A stretch of DNA of 43,166 nt from positions 1 through 43,166 of the forward strand of contig CACGCL010000008.1 in the NCBI GenBank assembly GCA_902571525.1. Direction: 5' to 3'. The stretch's first letter is position 1. Each line of letters begins with the position of its first letter. A model generated the notes under the pieces. That model did not search any database. It was not told the origin of the DNA and saw only the letters and a program-made list of their open reading frames with translations. Shown here piece by piece: positions 28,478-37,277 of the stretch. A program made the position numbers and the translations under genes. The DNA comes from an uncultured Pelagibacteraceae bacterium (GTDB lineage: Bacteria; Pseudomonadota; Alphaproteobacteria; Pelagibacterales; Pelagibacteraceae).

Positions 28478-31140
28478 TGAAAAAATTAGTTTTTAACTTT
28501 AAATCTAAAAAGTCAAAAAATTTGAAGAGTCCAAAGTTTATATTAGGTGGAAAAGGTGCAAATTTGGCACAGATGGGAAAATTGGGCCTACCGGTACCAC
28601 CAGGTTTCACAATCTCCACAGAGGTTTGTGAAATTTTTTACAAAAATAGTAAAAAATTAAATCAAAAATTAATTAAATCTATCAATCTCGAATTAAAGCA
28701 GGTTGAGAAAGACTGTTGCAAAAAATTCGGGGACTTAAAAAATCCGCTTTTAGTATCAGTTAGATCAGGAGCGAGAGTTTCTATGCCAGGAATGATGGAT
28801 ACAATTTTGAATTTAGGATTGAATGACAAAACTGTAAATGCATTGGCTAAAAAAACATCTAACATGAGATTTGCAAAAGATAGTTACAGAAGATTTATTC
28901 AAATGTATTCAAATGTTGTTTTAGGTATAGAAAGTTATAATTTTGAGGAACTAATTGAAAATTATAAGCTAACAAAAGGTGTTTTAATGGACACTGATCT
29001 AGATGAAAATGATTGGGATGGTTTAATTAAAGATTTTAAAAATGTTGTAAAACAGAAGACAAAAAAACAATTTCCCCAAGATGTATATGAACAATTATAT
29101 GGTGCAATTTCTGCTGTATTTTTGTCTTGGGAAAGCAATAGAGCAAAAGTTTACAGGAAACTAAATCACATACCATCTGAGTGGGGAACAGCTGTAAATG
29201 TTCAATCAATGGTTTTCGGAAATATGGGAGATGATTGTGCAACTGGTGTAGTATTTACAAGAAATCCATCTGACGGTAAAAAAGAAATTTATGGAGAATA
29301 TTTAATTAATGCACAAGGTGAGGATGTTGTGGCAGGTACACGAACACCGAATTACATTACAAAAAAAGCTCACAAAGAATCAAAATCCAAGGGAAAATCA
29401 ATGGAAGAGAGTATGCCAAAAGTATTTTCTAAATTAAAAAAAATTTTATTACTTTTAGAGAAATATTATAAAGATATGCAAGATGTGGAGTTTACAGTGG
29501 AGAATTCTAAACTTTGGATGCTCCAAACAAGATCAGGAAAAAGAACTGCAAAGTCTGCTGTAAGGATAGCTGTAGACATGGTCAAAGAAAAATTAATTAC
29601 AAAAAAAGAAGCTGTATTAAGAGTAGATCCAAATTCTCTAGATACACTACTACACCCAACTCTTGACGAAACAAAACATATAAAGACTATTGCGAAAGGA
29701 CTGCCTGCATCACCAGGGGCAACAAGTGGTAAAGTTGTCTTTACATCAGATGAAGCAGAAAGACTAAATGGTATGATGCAAGATACTATATTAGTTCGTG
29801 TAGAAACCTCACCAGAAGACATTCACGGTATGCATGCTGCTAAAGGAATTTTAACAGCAAGAGGAGGCATGACAAGCCATGCTGCTGTCGTAGCCAGAGG
29901 TATGGGCAGACCATGCGTTTCAGGATCAAGTGAAATAGAAATTAATTACGAAGAAAAAATTTTTAAAACTACTTCAAATGTTGAGGTAAAAGAGGGTGAT
30001 ACAATTACAATTGACGGATCTACTGGAAGAGTTATTTTGGGAGAAGTTTCCACTATAAAACCTGAGATCTCAGGGGATTTTTCAAAATTAATGAGTTGGG
30101 CCGATAACTATAGGAAATTAAGAGTTAGGACTAACTCTGAAACCCCATTAGATACAAAAACCGCAAGAGATTTTGGTGCAGAGGGTATCGGTTTATGTAG
30201 AACGGAACATATGTTTTTTGATGAGGATAGAATCCTTTCAGTAAGAGAAATGATTTTATCTAAAACCATCGAAGACAGAAATAAAGCTTTAGCTAAACTT
30301 TTGCCTCATCAAAAAAAAGATTTTACACAAATTTTTGAAATTATGAGCGGTCTGCCTGTAACAGTAAGACTGCTTGATCCGCCCTTACATGAATTTTTGC
30401 CTAAAAATGACAAAGAGATAAATGATCTTAGTAATGCTACCGGTCTACATACTAACGAAATAAAATCTAGAACGGAGGAACTTCACGAACATAATCCAAT
30501 GCTTGGACATAGGGGATGTAGATTAGGAATATCTTTTCCTGAAATTTATGAAATGCAATGTAGAGCAATTTTTGAGGCTTTAATAGATTGTAAAAAAAAG
30601 AAACTTAAATCAACACTACCTGAAATAATGATTCCTCTTGTTTCGACTGAAGCAGAAATAAAAATTATGAAAGATTTAGTAATTAGAGTAGCAAAAAAGG
30701 TACAAGATGAAAATAATACTAAAATAAGTTTTTTAGTAGGGACAATGATAGAATTACCTAGAGCGGCAATAAAAGCTAAAGATATAGCAAAACATGCAGA
30801 ATTTTTTAGTTTTGGAACTAACGATTTAACCCAAACAACATTTGGAATAAGTAGAGATGATAGTGGAAAGTTTTTAAACGATTATATTGAAAACAAAATA
30901 TTTGATATTGATCCTTTTATTTCAATTGATGATGGCGTTGGCGACTTAATTGAAATAGCTACATTAAAAGGTAAAAAGCAAAATAAAAATATTAAACTTG
31001 GAATTTGTGGTGAACATGGAGGAGATCCAAAAAGTATTAACTTTTGCTCAAGAACTGGATTAAATTATGTTTCTTGTTCACCTTATAGAGTTCCAGTTGC
31101 AAGGCTAGCGGCTGCTCAAGCAGAATTAATTAAAAAATAA
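28477..31140 (+). CDS. ppdK: Pyruvate, phosphate dikinase
   Basis: PPDK interconverts pyruvate + ATP + Pi and PEP + AMP + PPi. The 887-residue protein has an N-terminal ATP-grasp domain (ILGGKGANLAQMGKLGLPVP, VSVRSGARVSMPGMMDTILN and the PQDVYEQL region). The phosphohistidine domain GGMTSHAAVVARGMGRPCVS has catalytic His at 468, and the PEP-binding TIM barrel includes EGIGLCRTEHMFF, GHRGCRLGI and FSFGTNDLTQTTFG. Ligands such as LCGEHGGDPKS-type GICGEHGGDP and the catalytic Cys in the NYVSCSPYRVP segment are present. SAR11 strains are known to carry PPDK in place of conventional pyruvate kinase-type flux. It is coupled to glyS, and its 3' end overlaps convergent nadC by 11 bases. Confidence 0.98.
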   Translation: MKKLVFNFKSKKSKNLKSPKFILGGKGANLAQMGKLGLPVPPGFTISTEVCEIFYKNSKKLNQKLIKSINLELKQVEKDCCKKFGDLKNPLLVSVRSGARVSMPGMMDTILNLGLNDKTVNALAKKTSNMRFAKDSYRRFIQMYSNVVLGIESYNFEELIENYKLTKGVLMDTDLDENDWDGLIKDFKNVVKQKTKKQFPQDVYEQLYGAISAVFLSWESNRAKVYRKLNHIPSEWGTAVNVQSMVFGNMGDDCATGVVFTRNPSDGKKEIYGEYLINAQGEDVVAGTRTPNYITKKAHKESKSKGKSMEESMPKVFSKLKKILLLLEKYYKDMQDVEFTVENSKLWMLQTRSGKRTAKSAVRIAVDMVKEKLITKKEAVLRVDPNSLDTLLHPTLDETKHIKTIAKGLPASPGATSGKVVFTSDEAERLNGMMQDTILVRVETSPEDIHGMHAAKGILTARGGMTSHAAVVARGMGRPCVSGSSEIEINYEEKIFKTTSNVEVKEGDTITIDGSTGRVILGEVSTIKPEISGDFSKLMSWADNYRKLRVRTNSETPLDTKTARDFGAEGIGLCRTEHMFFDEDRILSVREMILSKTIEDRNKALAKLLPHQKKDFTQIFEIMSGLPVTVRLLDPPLHEFLPKNDKEINDLSNATGLHTNEIKSRTEELHEHNPMLGHRGCRLGISFPEIYEMQCRAIFEALIDCKKKKLKSTLPEIMIPLVSTEAEIKIMKDLVIRVAKKVQDENNTKISFLVGTMIELPRAAIKAKDIAKHAEFFSFGTNDLTQTTFGISRDDSGKFLNDYIENKIFDIDPFISIDDGVGDLIEIATLKGKKQNKNIKLGICGEHGGDPKSINFCSRTGLNYVSCSPYRVPVARLAAAQAELIKK

Positions 31141-31975
31141 GCAAACTACTATCAAAACTTTTTGCACTGTGTGTAATTGAACCAACAGAAATTCTATCCA
31201 CACCAGTCATACTTATTTTTTTAATATTATTTAAATTGGCATTTCCTGAATATTCAGTTTCATATTTATTATTACAAATTTTTAAATATTTTTTTAATTT
31301 AGATGGGCTGACATTATCAAATAAAATTCTTCTAAACTTTAAACCTAAAACTTTATGCAATTGATCAATATTTTCAATTTCGACAGTAACAACTTTTTTT
31401 GTTTTTAAAGATTTTTTTACTAGATTTCTTAAGGATATCTCTGAGTTAATATGGTTCTCTTTAATTAATATCTCGTCACTTAAATTATATCGATGATTAT
31501 AACCTCCACCTTTTTTAACAGCATATTTTTCTAATAATCTCAAATTAGGTGTTGTCTTTCTTGTGCAACATATTTTAGTTTTTTTATTTACTTTTTTAAC
31601 GTATTGGTTTGTAACTGTTGAGATACCCGAGGAATGATTAAGAAAATTTAATGCTGTTCTTTCAGCGATTAAAATAGTTTTTGTTTTTGCAATAATTTCA
31701 GCAATAATTTGATTTTTTTTTATTTTTTTTCCATCTTTTATTCTAGATTTGAACTTGCTTGATTTTTCAATAAGTTTGAATGCTGCTTTGCAAAAATCTA
31801 AGCCAGATATGACCCCATCTTGTCTTGAAATTATTTTAGCTTTAATTTTTTCATTTTTCCTATTTAGAAGCTTAGTTGTTACATCACCTCTAGGATTTAA
31901 GTCTTCATTTAGAGCTCTTAAAACTACGTTGTTTATATATTTTTGATTTATTCTTTGCACTGATCTAACGACCAA
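31130..31975 (-). CDS. nadC: Nicotinate-nucleotide pyrophosphorylase (quinolinate phosphoribosyltransferase)
   Basis: NadC converts quinolinate and PRPP to nicotinate mononucleotide, the third step of de novo NAD synthesis. Visible motifs are LRALNEDLNPRGDVTTKLL, AERTALNFLNHSSGISTVTN, CCTRKTTPNLRLLEKYAVKK with GGGYNHRYNL, VTVEIENIDQ, ILFDNVSP and MTGVDRISVGSITHS. It has up to 281 residues. No ATG start exists: the TTG at 31975 overlaps nadA by 11 bases, while the GTG at 31960 leaves a 4-base gap and yields a typical N terminus, so either is possible. It lies directly after nadA. Confidence 0.95.
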   Translation of the reverse strand: MVVRSVQRINQKYINNVVLRALNEDLNPRGDVTTKLLNRKNEKIKAKIISRQDGVISGLDFCKAAFKLIEKSSKFKSRIKDGKKIKKNQIIAEIIAKTKTILIAERTALNFLNHSSGISTVTNQYVKKVNKKTKICCTRKTTPNLRLLEKYAVKKGGGYNHRYNLSDEILIKENHINSEISLRNLVKKSLKTKKVVTVEIENIDQLHKVLGLKFRRILFDNVSPSKLKKYLKICNNKYETEYSGNANLNNIKKISMTGVDRISVGSITHSAKSFDSSLLIF

Positions 31976-32954
31976 TTTCAGTCATTCTTTCAACAGATTT
32001 TCTTGCTTTTTCAATTGTTTGTTCAGACATTAAAATTTCATTAGTCTCATTCTTTAAACAGTCTAAAATTTTTGGAAGGGTTATTCTCTTCATGTGAGGA
32101 CATAAATTGCAAGGTTTTATAAATTTTACTTTAGGATTATCGACCTGAACATTATCACTCATTGAGCATTCTGTTACCATCATGACCTTTTCCGGTTGAT
32201 TTTCTTTTACATATTTGATCATACCACTTGTTGAACCAGTGAAGTCACTTGCATTTATTACATCTGGAGGACATTCTGGGTGAGCAATAACTTTAATTCC
32301 TGGATTATTTCTTCTGATTTCATTGATTTCATGGTCATTGAATTTTTCATGAACTTCGCAAGTACCTTTCCAAGAAATTATTTCAACATCTGTTTGTGTA
32401 GCCACGTATTTTGCTAAATAATCGTCAGGTAAGAAAATAACTTTTTTTACACCTAATGAGTTTACAATTTTTACAGCATTCGCAGATGTGCAACACACAT
32501 CAGTTTCTGCTTTTACATCTGCAGAGGTATTAACATAAGAAACAACTGGAACTCCTGGATATTGTTTTTTTAAATTTCTTACATCTTCTCCGGTAATTGA
32601 GGAAGATAATGAACAGCCAGCACGCATATCAGGTAATAAAACTCTTTTATTTGGACTCATTAGTTTTGCCGTTTCAGCCATGAAGTGTACACCACACATT
32701 ACAATTATTTCTGCTTTAGTCTTTGCCGCTTCTACAGCAAGCGCTAAAGAGTCAGCTGAAAAATCTGAGATACCATGATAAATCTCTGGTGTCTGGTAAT
32801 TGTGAGCAAGTATAACTGCATTCTTTTCTTTTTTTAATTTATTAATCTCATAGATATAAGGAGCATGAGTAGACCACTCTATTTCAGGCATTATGTCAGA
32901 TATTTTTTCATAAATTGAATATGTGGCTTTTTTTACTTCTGAGTTAAATTCCAT
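31965..32954 (-). CDS. nadA: Quinolinate synthase (4Fe-4S)
   Basis: NadA condenses iminoaspartate with dihydroxyacetone phosphate to quinolinate, using a [4Fe-4S] cluster. Motifs include AVILAHNYQTPEIYHGISDF, GDSLALA-like DSLALAVEAAKT, IVMCGVHFMAETAKLMSP with the first cluster Cys, LPDMRAGCSLS, VSYVNTSADVKAETDVCCTS, WKGTCEVHEKF, AHPECPP and CNLCPHMKRI. The three cluster cysteines are expected in CGVHFM, AHPECPP or GTCEVH, and CNLCP. From the ATG at 32954 it has 329 residues; a TTG five codons upstream is less likely. nadC follows, but nadB, which makes iminoaspartate, is not adjacent. Confidence 0.96.
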   Translation of the reverse strand: MEFNSEVKKATYSIYEKISDIMPEIEWSTHAPYIYEINKLKKEKNAVILAHNYQTPEIYHGISDFSADSLALAVEAAKTKAEIIVMCGVHFMAETAKLMSPNKRVLLPDMRAGCSLSSSITGEDVRNLKKQYPGVPVVSYVNTSADVKAETDVCCTSANAVKIVNSLGVKKVIFLPDDYLAKYVATQTDVEIISWKGTCEVHEKFNDHEINEIRRNNPGIKVIAHPECPPDVINASDFTGSTSGMIKYVKENQPEKVMMVTECSMSDNVQVDNPKVKFIKPCNLCPHMKRITLPKILDCLKNETNEILMSEQTIEKARKSVERMTEIGR

Positions 32955-32970
32955 AATTAATCCTATCAAC

Positions 32971-32999
32971 TTGAAAGAAGATTGTCATTCAATTATTGT
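32971..32999 (+). promoter_or_regulatory. Candidate promoter of tRNA-Leu
   Basis: TTGAAA (32971-32976) and TATTGT (32994-32999) are 17 bases apart, and the -10 ends 9 bases before the tRNA. The spacing fits a transcription start just upstream of the mature 5' end. It also lies in the leader of divergent nadA. Confidence 0.4.
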
Positions 33000-33008
33000 G
33001 ACGCATAT

Positions 33009-33094
33009 GCGGCCATGCTGAAACTGGTAGACAGGCTTGGTTGAGGGCCAAGTGGGGCTTCCCCATGAGAGTTCGAGTCTCTCTGGCCGCACCA
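33009..33094 (+). tRNA. tRNA-Leu (anticodon GAG)
   Basis: An 86-base class II tRNA. The acceptor GCGGCCA (33009-33015) pairs with TGGCCGC (33084-33090), followed by discriminator A and an encoded CCA (33092-33094). The D arm is TGCTGAAACTGGTAGACA, typical of tRNA-Leu. The anticodon stem CTTGG/CCAAG holds the loop TTGAGGG, giving GAG (reads CTC/CTT). The variable arm GTGGGGCTTCCCCAT forms its own stem, and the T arm contains GAGAGTTCGAGTCTCTC. Cupin gene stop lies 5 bases away on the other strand. Confidence 0.97.
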
Positions 33095-33099
33095 TAAAT

Positions 33100-33444
33100 T
33101 TATAATAATTTATTTTTTTTCCTCATAAAAACTAAAAGTGTACAACCTTTTTTTGTATAAGACGAATGATGAGTGCCAGGTTTAAAACTTATAAAGTCTC
33201 CCTTTTTAAATTTAAAATTATCCTTATCAATTAATTCACCACGTAAAATGTAAAACTCCTCGTAACCTATATGTTTATGATAGGGGGTTCTAGTATTGGG
33301 TTTTAATTTCAGTATGTACGTTCCTTGACCAGTCATTTTATTATATGTGATTTTATGCCAGTCCATACCTTTAATAACTTTTCCATAATTATCAAATGGT
33401 TTAAATTTTATTTTATTTGTGTTTGTTATTAACCTTTTTTTCAT
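33100..33444 (-). CDS. Small cupin-domain protein
   Basis: A single-domain beta-barrel protein of 114 residues without signal peptide. The first cupin motif is PYHKHIGYEEFYILRGE, with metal ligands His56, His58 and Glu62 or Glu63. The second is GDFISFKPGTHHSSYTKKG, with the final His at 92 or 93. The full 3-His/1-Glu set suggests a divalent metal site. Cupins of this size include small dioxygenases, sugar isomerases and ligand-binding regulators; no specific function can be assigned. Its ATG overlaps the ygfZ stop (ATGA), so the two are translationally coupled. Its stop is 5 bases from tRNA-Leu. Confidence 0.75.
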   Translation of the reverse strand: MKKRLITNTNKIKFKPFDNYGKVIKGMDWHKITYNKMTGQGTYILKLKPNTRTPYHKHIGYEEFYILRGELIDKDNFKFKKGDFISFKPGTHHSSYTKKGCTLLVFMRKKNKLL

Positions 33445-34334
33445 AAATTAAGCCATTTAGGTTTAAAGAATTTAATCTCTGCTTCTCCACAATTAAAAGT
33501 CTTATCGAAACTAAAAATATCATTATTTAACTTAACAACACCAAAGTTATATTTATTGGATATTAAAACTTTTCCAATCTCATTTTTATTATAAGTAATA
33601 GTATCGCTTTTATTTAATGATCCTTTCTTAATTCTAAAAGGTAGAAGTCTTTTATTTAATTTATTTTTTAGCTTTATTCTAGATGTATTTTCTTGACCAA
33701 TATAACAACCTTTTTTAAAATCTATTGCATTTAGCTCTTCAAAGTTACATTCAATTCCGAATATTTTTTCTTTTAATTTATTGGTCTCCAATTGTGGAAT
33801 CCCTAGATCGAAACTGTAATCGTAATACATTTCAGGATTTTCTGACTTAAGACGTAACTTTTTTAATGATAAATATAATTTTTCTAAATTAATTATTAAT
33901 CTTCCACCTAGTTCTTTATTTCTAGGATCTAAAAAAACAGGATCCTCTCTGTATTGAGTAGTGAAACCTGGTGAATCTTGAGCTCCATCAAATTCTAAAA
34001 ATTTAGCATTTGAAAAAGCAGCAACAACAAACTCATTACTAAGATTTAAAACATCAATTTTGGATCTTAATTTATAAGAAACAATCTTATTATAAAGTTC
34101 ATCTGTAATATTTTTTTCGCAGTCTAGAAAAAAACCATTTTTATGCTTTACAATAATGAAGTCATGAAGAAATTTACCCTGTGGATTTAATAAGGATGCG
34201 TAGCAACTATTTTTATCATTCACTTTGTAAATATCATTTGTTATTAAATTTTGTAAAAACTCTTTTGAGTCATGTCCATTAACGTATAAAATTCCTCTAT
34301 CTTCTAGAATAAATACAAATTTATTATTAATCAT
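33441..34334 (-). CDS. ygfZ: YgfZ/GcvT-like folate-binding protein, Fe-S cluster maintenance
   Basis: YgfZ (IBA57 family) is a tetrahydrofolate-binding protein needed for activity of certain Fe-S enzymes, such as MiaB and radical-SAM proteins. The diagnostic motif KGCYIGQE is present in FKKGCYIGQENTSRIKLKNK, and the N-terminal half shows VNGHDSKEFLQNLITNDI, SLLNPQGKFLHDFIIVKH typical of the family. From the ATG at 34334 it has 297 residues. An upstream non-ATG extension to 34397 is possible on frame grounds but would overlap the divergent pyrC start, so it is rejected. Other Fe-S proteins in the window, such as NadA and ferredoxin, could benefit from it, but that is inference. The small cupin follows with overlapping stop/start. 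Confidence 0.88.
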   Translation of the reverse strand: MINNKFVFILEDRGILYVNGHDSKEFLQNLITNDIYKVNDKNSCYASLLNPQGKFLHDFIIVKHKNGFFLDCEKNITDELYNKIVSYKLRSKIDVLNLSNEFVVAAFSNAKFLEFDGAQDSPGFTTQYREDPVFLDPRNKELGGRLIINLEKLYLSLKKLRLKSENPEMYYDYSFDLGIPQLETNKLKEKIFGIECNFEELNAIDFKKGCYIGQENTSRIKLKNKLNKRLLPFRIKKGSLNKSDTITYNKNEIGKVLISNKYNFGVVKLNNDIFSFDKTFNCGEAEIKFFKPKWLNL

Positions 34335-34377
34335 AATTGATAAGTTATATTTTATAATATAATAAGTTTTTAGAACA

Positions 34378-35682
34378 ATGTTAGATTTAATAATCAAAAA
34401 CGGTAACTGCTATATAGACGGAAAACTTGAAAAACAAGATATAGGCATTAAAGAGGGCAAAATTGTAAATTTAGGTAATTTAGATGAAGACTCGAAAGAG
34501 ACTTATGATGCAGAAAACTTAACAGTTCTTCCTGGATGCATTGATACACAAGTACATTTTAGAGAGCCGGGCTCTATAGACACTGAAGATCTTAATTCTG
34601 GGAGTAAAGCAGCTGTTATGGGGGGTATAACAGCAGTTTTTGAAATGCCAAATACAAAACCACCTACTACTAATTTTGAGGAATTTGATAGAAAAATAAA
34701 TATCGCAAAAAAAATGTACTGCAATCATGCATTTTTTTTTGGAGCTACAGCTGAAAATTATGAGACTTTAGAAAAATTAAAAGATTTAAAAGGATGTTGT
34801 GGAATTAAACTTTTTGCAGGATCTTCAACAGGGAATTTGTTGGTAGATAAAGAAGATGATATAGAAAAAGTTTTTAAACACGCATCAAAAGTGGTTGCTG
34901 TACATTCGGAAGATGAGGAAATACTTAAACTTAGAAAAAAATTAATTGAAAAGGGTAATGTAAAATCACATCCAGTTTGGAGGAACGAGGAAGTTGCCAT
35001 GTCCTCAACCAGAAAAATTGTCAAAATTGCAAAAAGATTTAATAAAAAAGCCCACATACTTCATATTACTACAAGAGAAGAAATAGATTTTCTGTCTCAA
35101 AATAAAGGCAACATAACATTTGAAATAACACCTCAACACCTAACGTTTTATGCACCTGATTGTTATGATAAAATTGGTACTTACGCGCAAATGAATCCAC
35201 CTATAAGAGATAAATCTCACCAAGACCGTCTTTGGTATGCAATAAAAAATAATTATAATGATACAATCGGTTCTGATCATGCACCACATTTGAAGGTTAA
35301 TAAAGATAAATCTTATCCAGATTCGCCTTCAGGCATGCCAGGTGTGCAAACATTACTACCTGTCATGTTAAATCACATAAATAACGGAAAATTAAAATTA
35401 GAGCAATTAATGAAATTTATTTGTGAAAATCCTGTTAAAATATTTGGAATTAAAAATAAAGGATACATCAAAAAAGATTTTGATGCTGATCTTACAATAG
35501 TTGATTTAAACAAAAAAATTACAATTGATAACAAGGACATGCAAAGTAAATGTCAATGGACACCTTATCACGGAGAAACTTTTAAAGGATCACCTATGGC
35601 CACTATAATCGCTGGTAAGATTAAAATGAAAAATGGCTCATTGATTGGAGAACCCGAAGGTAAACCATTAGAGTTTATTTAA
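34378..35682 (+). CDS. pyrC: Dihydroorotase (class I-like amidohydrolase)
   Basis: Dihydroorotase closes carbamoyl-aspartate to dihydroorotate in pyrimidine synthesis. It has 434 residues. The metal-binding start PGCIDTQVHFREPGSIDTED carries the H-x-R-E-P signature. GIKLFAGSSTGNLLV is the carboxylated-lysine-type region, VAVHSEDEEI and HILHITTREEI carry the metal His residues, and DTIGSDHAPH the catalytic Asp/His. The sequence fits class I dihydroorotases (and the close allantoinase/dihydropyrimidinase relatives) better than E. coli-type class II, so allantoinase is the alternative. The start is 43 bases from divergent ygfZ, and the 3' end overlaps convergent epimerase by 8 bases. Confidence 0.9.
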   Translation: MLDLIIKNGNCYIDGKLEKQDIGIKEGKIVNLGNLDEDSKETYDAENLTVLPGCIDTQVHFREPGSIDTEDLNSGSKAAVMGGITAVFEMPNTKPPTTNFEEFDRKINIAKKMYCNHAFFFGATAENYETLEKLKDLKGCCGIKLFAGSSTGNLLVDKEDDIEKVFKHASKVVAVHSEDEEILKLRKKLIEKGNVKSHPVWRNEEVAMSSTRKIVKIAKRFNKKAHILHITTREEIDFLSQNKGNITFEITPQHLTFYAPDCYDKIGTYAQMNPPIRDKSHQDRLWYAIKNNYNDTIGSDHAPHLKVNKDKSYPDSPSGMPGVQTLLPVMLNHINNGKLKLEQLMKFICENPVKIFGIKNKGYIKKDFDADLTIVDLNKKITIDNKDMQSKCQWTPYHGETFKGSPMATIIAGKIKMKNGSLIGEPEGKPLEFI

Positions 35683-36478
35683 AAAGCTTTTTACTTAAAT
35701 TAAGACAATCTCTTTTTAAATTTCCTATTGTATTTGCAATTTTTATTTTTGACATTAGTTTTTTATTATTTAAATAAAAATTTCCATTAAATAATTTTAT
35801 ATTGTTAACAATTTTTATTTTTCTCTTATTATAATAATTAAGCCAACTGACTAAATCATTTAAATAAACTTTTTTACCAATTGAAACGTTAAAAGTTCCT
35901 TTTAGGTTTTTGAGCATAATCATATTGACAATTTCACAAAATTTTTGGATTGATATGAAATCTTTATAATTATCTCTATTATTGTAAATTATACCCTTTT
36001 TGGCTTTTTCATAAAAAATATCTATAAAAGTTTTATGTAAATTTTTACTAAACTTAGATTTTTCACCTATTATATTAGATATCCTTAATATAGTCAGATT
36101 ACCACGCAATTTGTTTTTTAACAATTTCTCAGTTATTAATTTATTCTTTGAATAATTAGATTTCGGAGAAAGTTTGCCTGTTTCTTTAATATTTGGTTTT
36201 GCTTTGTAAACTTTCCTTGAACTTAGGAAAATAAAAATTGTCTTTTTATTATTTAACCTATTAGCTAATTTTAGGTCATTATCAAAATTTTTGCTATATT
36301 TTTTTGTAATGTAATACTTATTTATTGAAGTATTAATAACAAAATCATACTTATTGATTAATCTATAATTAATAGCATCTTTAAAACTCATCAACTTAAT
36401 TTTGTGTTTGTGCTTTAGGAATTTATTAAGGCTTTTTCCTATAAAACCTCTTTCTCCAATAATTAAACCTTTTTTCAT
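35675..36478 (-). CDS. NAD-dependent epimerase/dehydratase-like SDR protein
   Basis: An extended short-chain-dehydrogenase-type protein of 267 residues. The Rossmann opening GLIIGERGFIG gives the nucleotide loop at residues 8-14. The segment FVINTSINKY continues the fold, SSRKVYKAK places the active-site Ser at 86-87, and the YxxxK pair is Tyr109-Lys113 (YSKNK). The lack of the usual GxxGxxG spacing (GERGFIG) is a small deviation, yet the fold is clear. Such proteins reduce or epimerise nucleotide sugars; RmlD- or GalE-like roles are possible. Its ATG overlaps the stop of a family-2 glycosyltransferase gene, suggesting a joint role in making a surface glycan. Substrate unknown. Confidence 0.78.
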   Translation of the reverse strand: MKKGLIIGERGFIGKSLNKFLKHKHKIKLMSFKDAINYRLINKYDFVINTSINKYYITKKYSKNFDNDLKLANRLNNKKTIFIFLSSRKVYKAKPNIKETGKLSPKSNYSKNKLITEKLLKNKLRGNLTILRISNIIGEKSKFSKNLHKTFIDIFYEKAKKGIIYNNRDNYKDFISIQKFCEIVNMIMLKNLKGTFNVSIGKKVYLNDLVSWLNYYNKRKIKIVNNIKLFNGNFYLNNKKLMSKIKIANTIGNLKRDCLNLSKKLFK

Positions 36479-37251
36479 CTTTTAAAACACGAACAAATTA
36501 ACTTAGTAAATAAATAGTCTAAATTTTTTGTAAATTTGATATCATTTTTATTACAAAAAGTATGAAAGTATTCGTGAGCTTGACTTCTTCTTTTCCACCA
36601 ATTTTTTGAATATTTTTTAAATTGAGAGGATATATTATTTTCTGTTCTTCTATAGTAAGTAAGATTTTCATCTACTCTGTTAAAATTTTTTAAAATATAT
36701 TGCGCATATAAGCCAAGCCTTAGATCCATCCAAACATCTGTATAACTTGTAGTTGATATAGATTTAAATAAATCTTTAACTATATCTTTTTTTACAATTA
36801 TACAACTCGTTGGGTGAATGAATTGCCAGTAAGTTTTAAAAAAGTTTTTTTTTCCTTTTTCTATATAACTAGAGTTGTCATATACATAAATGGGAAGATC
36901 AAAAGCAACTTTAGTTTCATAATTGTTTTTGAAATAATTAACAATAGTTTCAATTTTTTTTTCATGAAAGTAATCATCACTGTCTAGAAAAAAAATTAAG
37001 TCACCAGTGCTCTGATTAATAGACTCTCTAAAAGCATTTAATTGGTTTAAAGATCCAAAATTAGTCTGTTTTTTATTTTCTATAACTTTAACATCTGAGA
37101 ATTTTTTGATAACATTCAAGGAATTATCTGAGGAGTTATCATCAAAAAAAATTATCTCTAAATCTTTATAAGTTTGTGATTTTAACGAGTTAATACATTG
37201 AGCTATGTATTTTTCACTGTTAAAATTGGCAATTACAACTGATGCTTTCAA
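36475..37251 (-). CDS. Family 2 glycosyltransferase
   Basis: A soluble or membrane-associated GT-A glycosyltransferase of 258 residues. It opens with SVVIANFNSEKYIAQCINSL, continues with QTYKDLEIIFFDDNSSDNS (Asp37-Asp38 nucleotide-binding) and contains the metal-binding DSDD (LDSDD, Asp90-Asp92). The C-terminal half has an acceptor domain rich in Trp, Tyr and Lys; no transmembrane helix is apparent. Typical roles are transfer of sugars in LPS, capsule or exopolysaccharide. It lies directly upstream of the SDR gene (4-base overlap) and 26 bases downstream of prpE on the same strand. Confidence 0.88.
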   Translation of the reverse strand: MKASVVIANFNSEKYIAQCINSLKSQTYKDLEIIFFDDNSSDNSLNVIKKFSDVKVIENKKQTNFGSLNQLNAFRESINQSTGDLIFFLDSDDYFHEKKIETIVNYFKNNYETKVAFDLPIYVYDNSSYIEKGKKNFFKTYWQFIHPTSCIIVKKDIVKDLFKSISTTSYTDVWMDLRLGLYAQYILKNFNRVDENLTYYRRTENNISSQFKKYSKNWWKRRSQAHEYFHTFCNKNDIKFTKNLDYLFTKLICSCFKR

Positions 37252-37277
37252 ATTTAAGCCTATTACTTATGTGTTAA

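Noticed and set aside
34335..34397. Longer start for ygfZ reaching 34397
   Set aside because: It would use a non-ATG start and overlap the divergent pyrC start; the ATG at 34334 matches the family N terminus.
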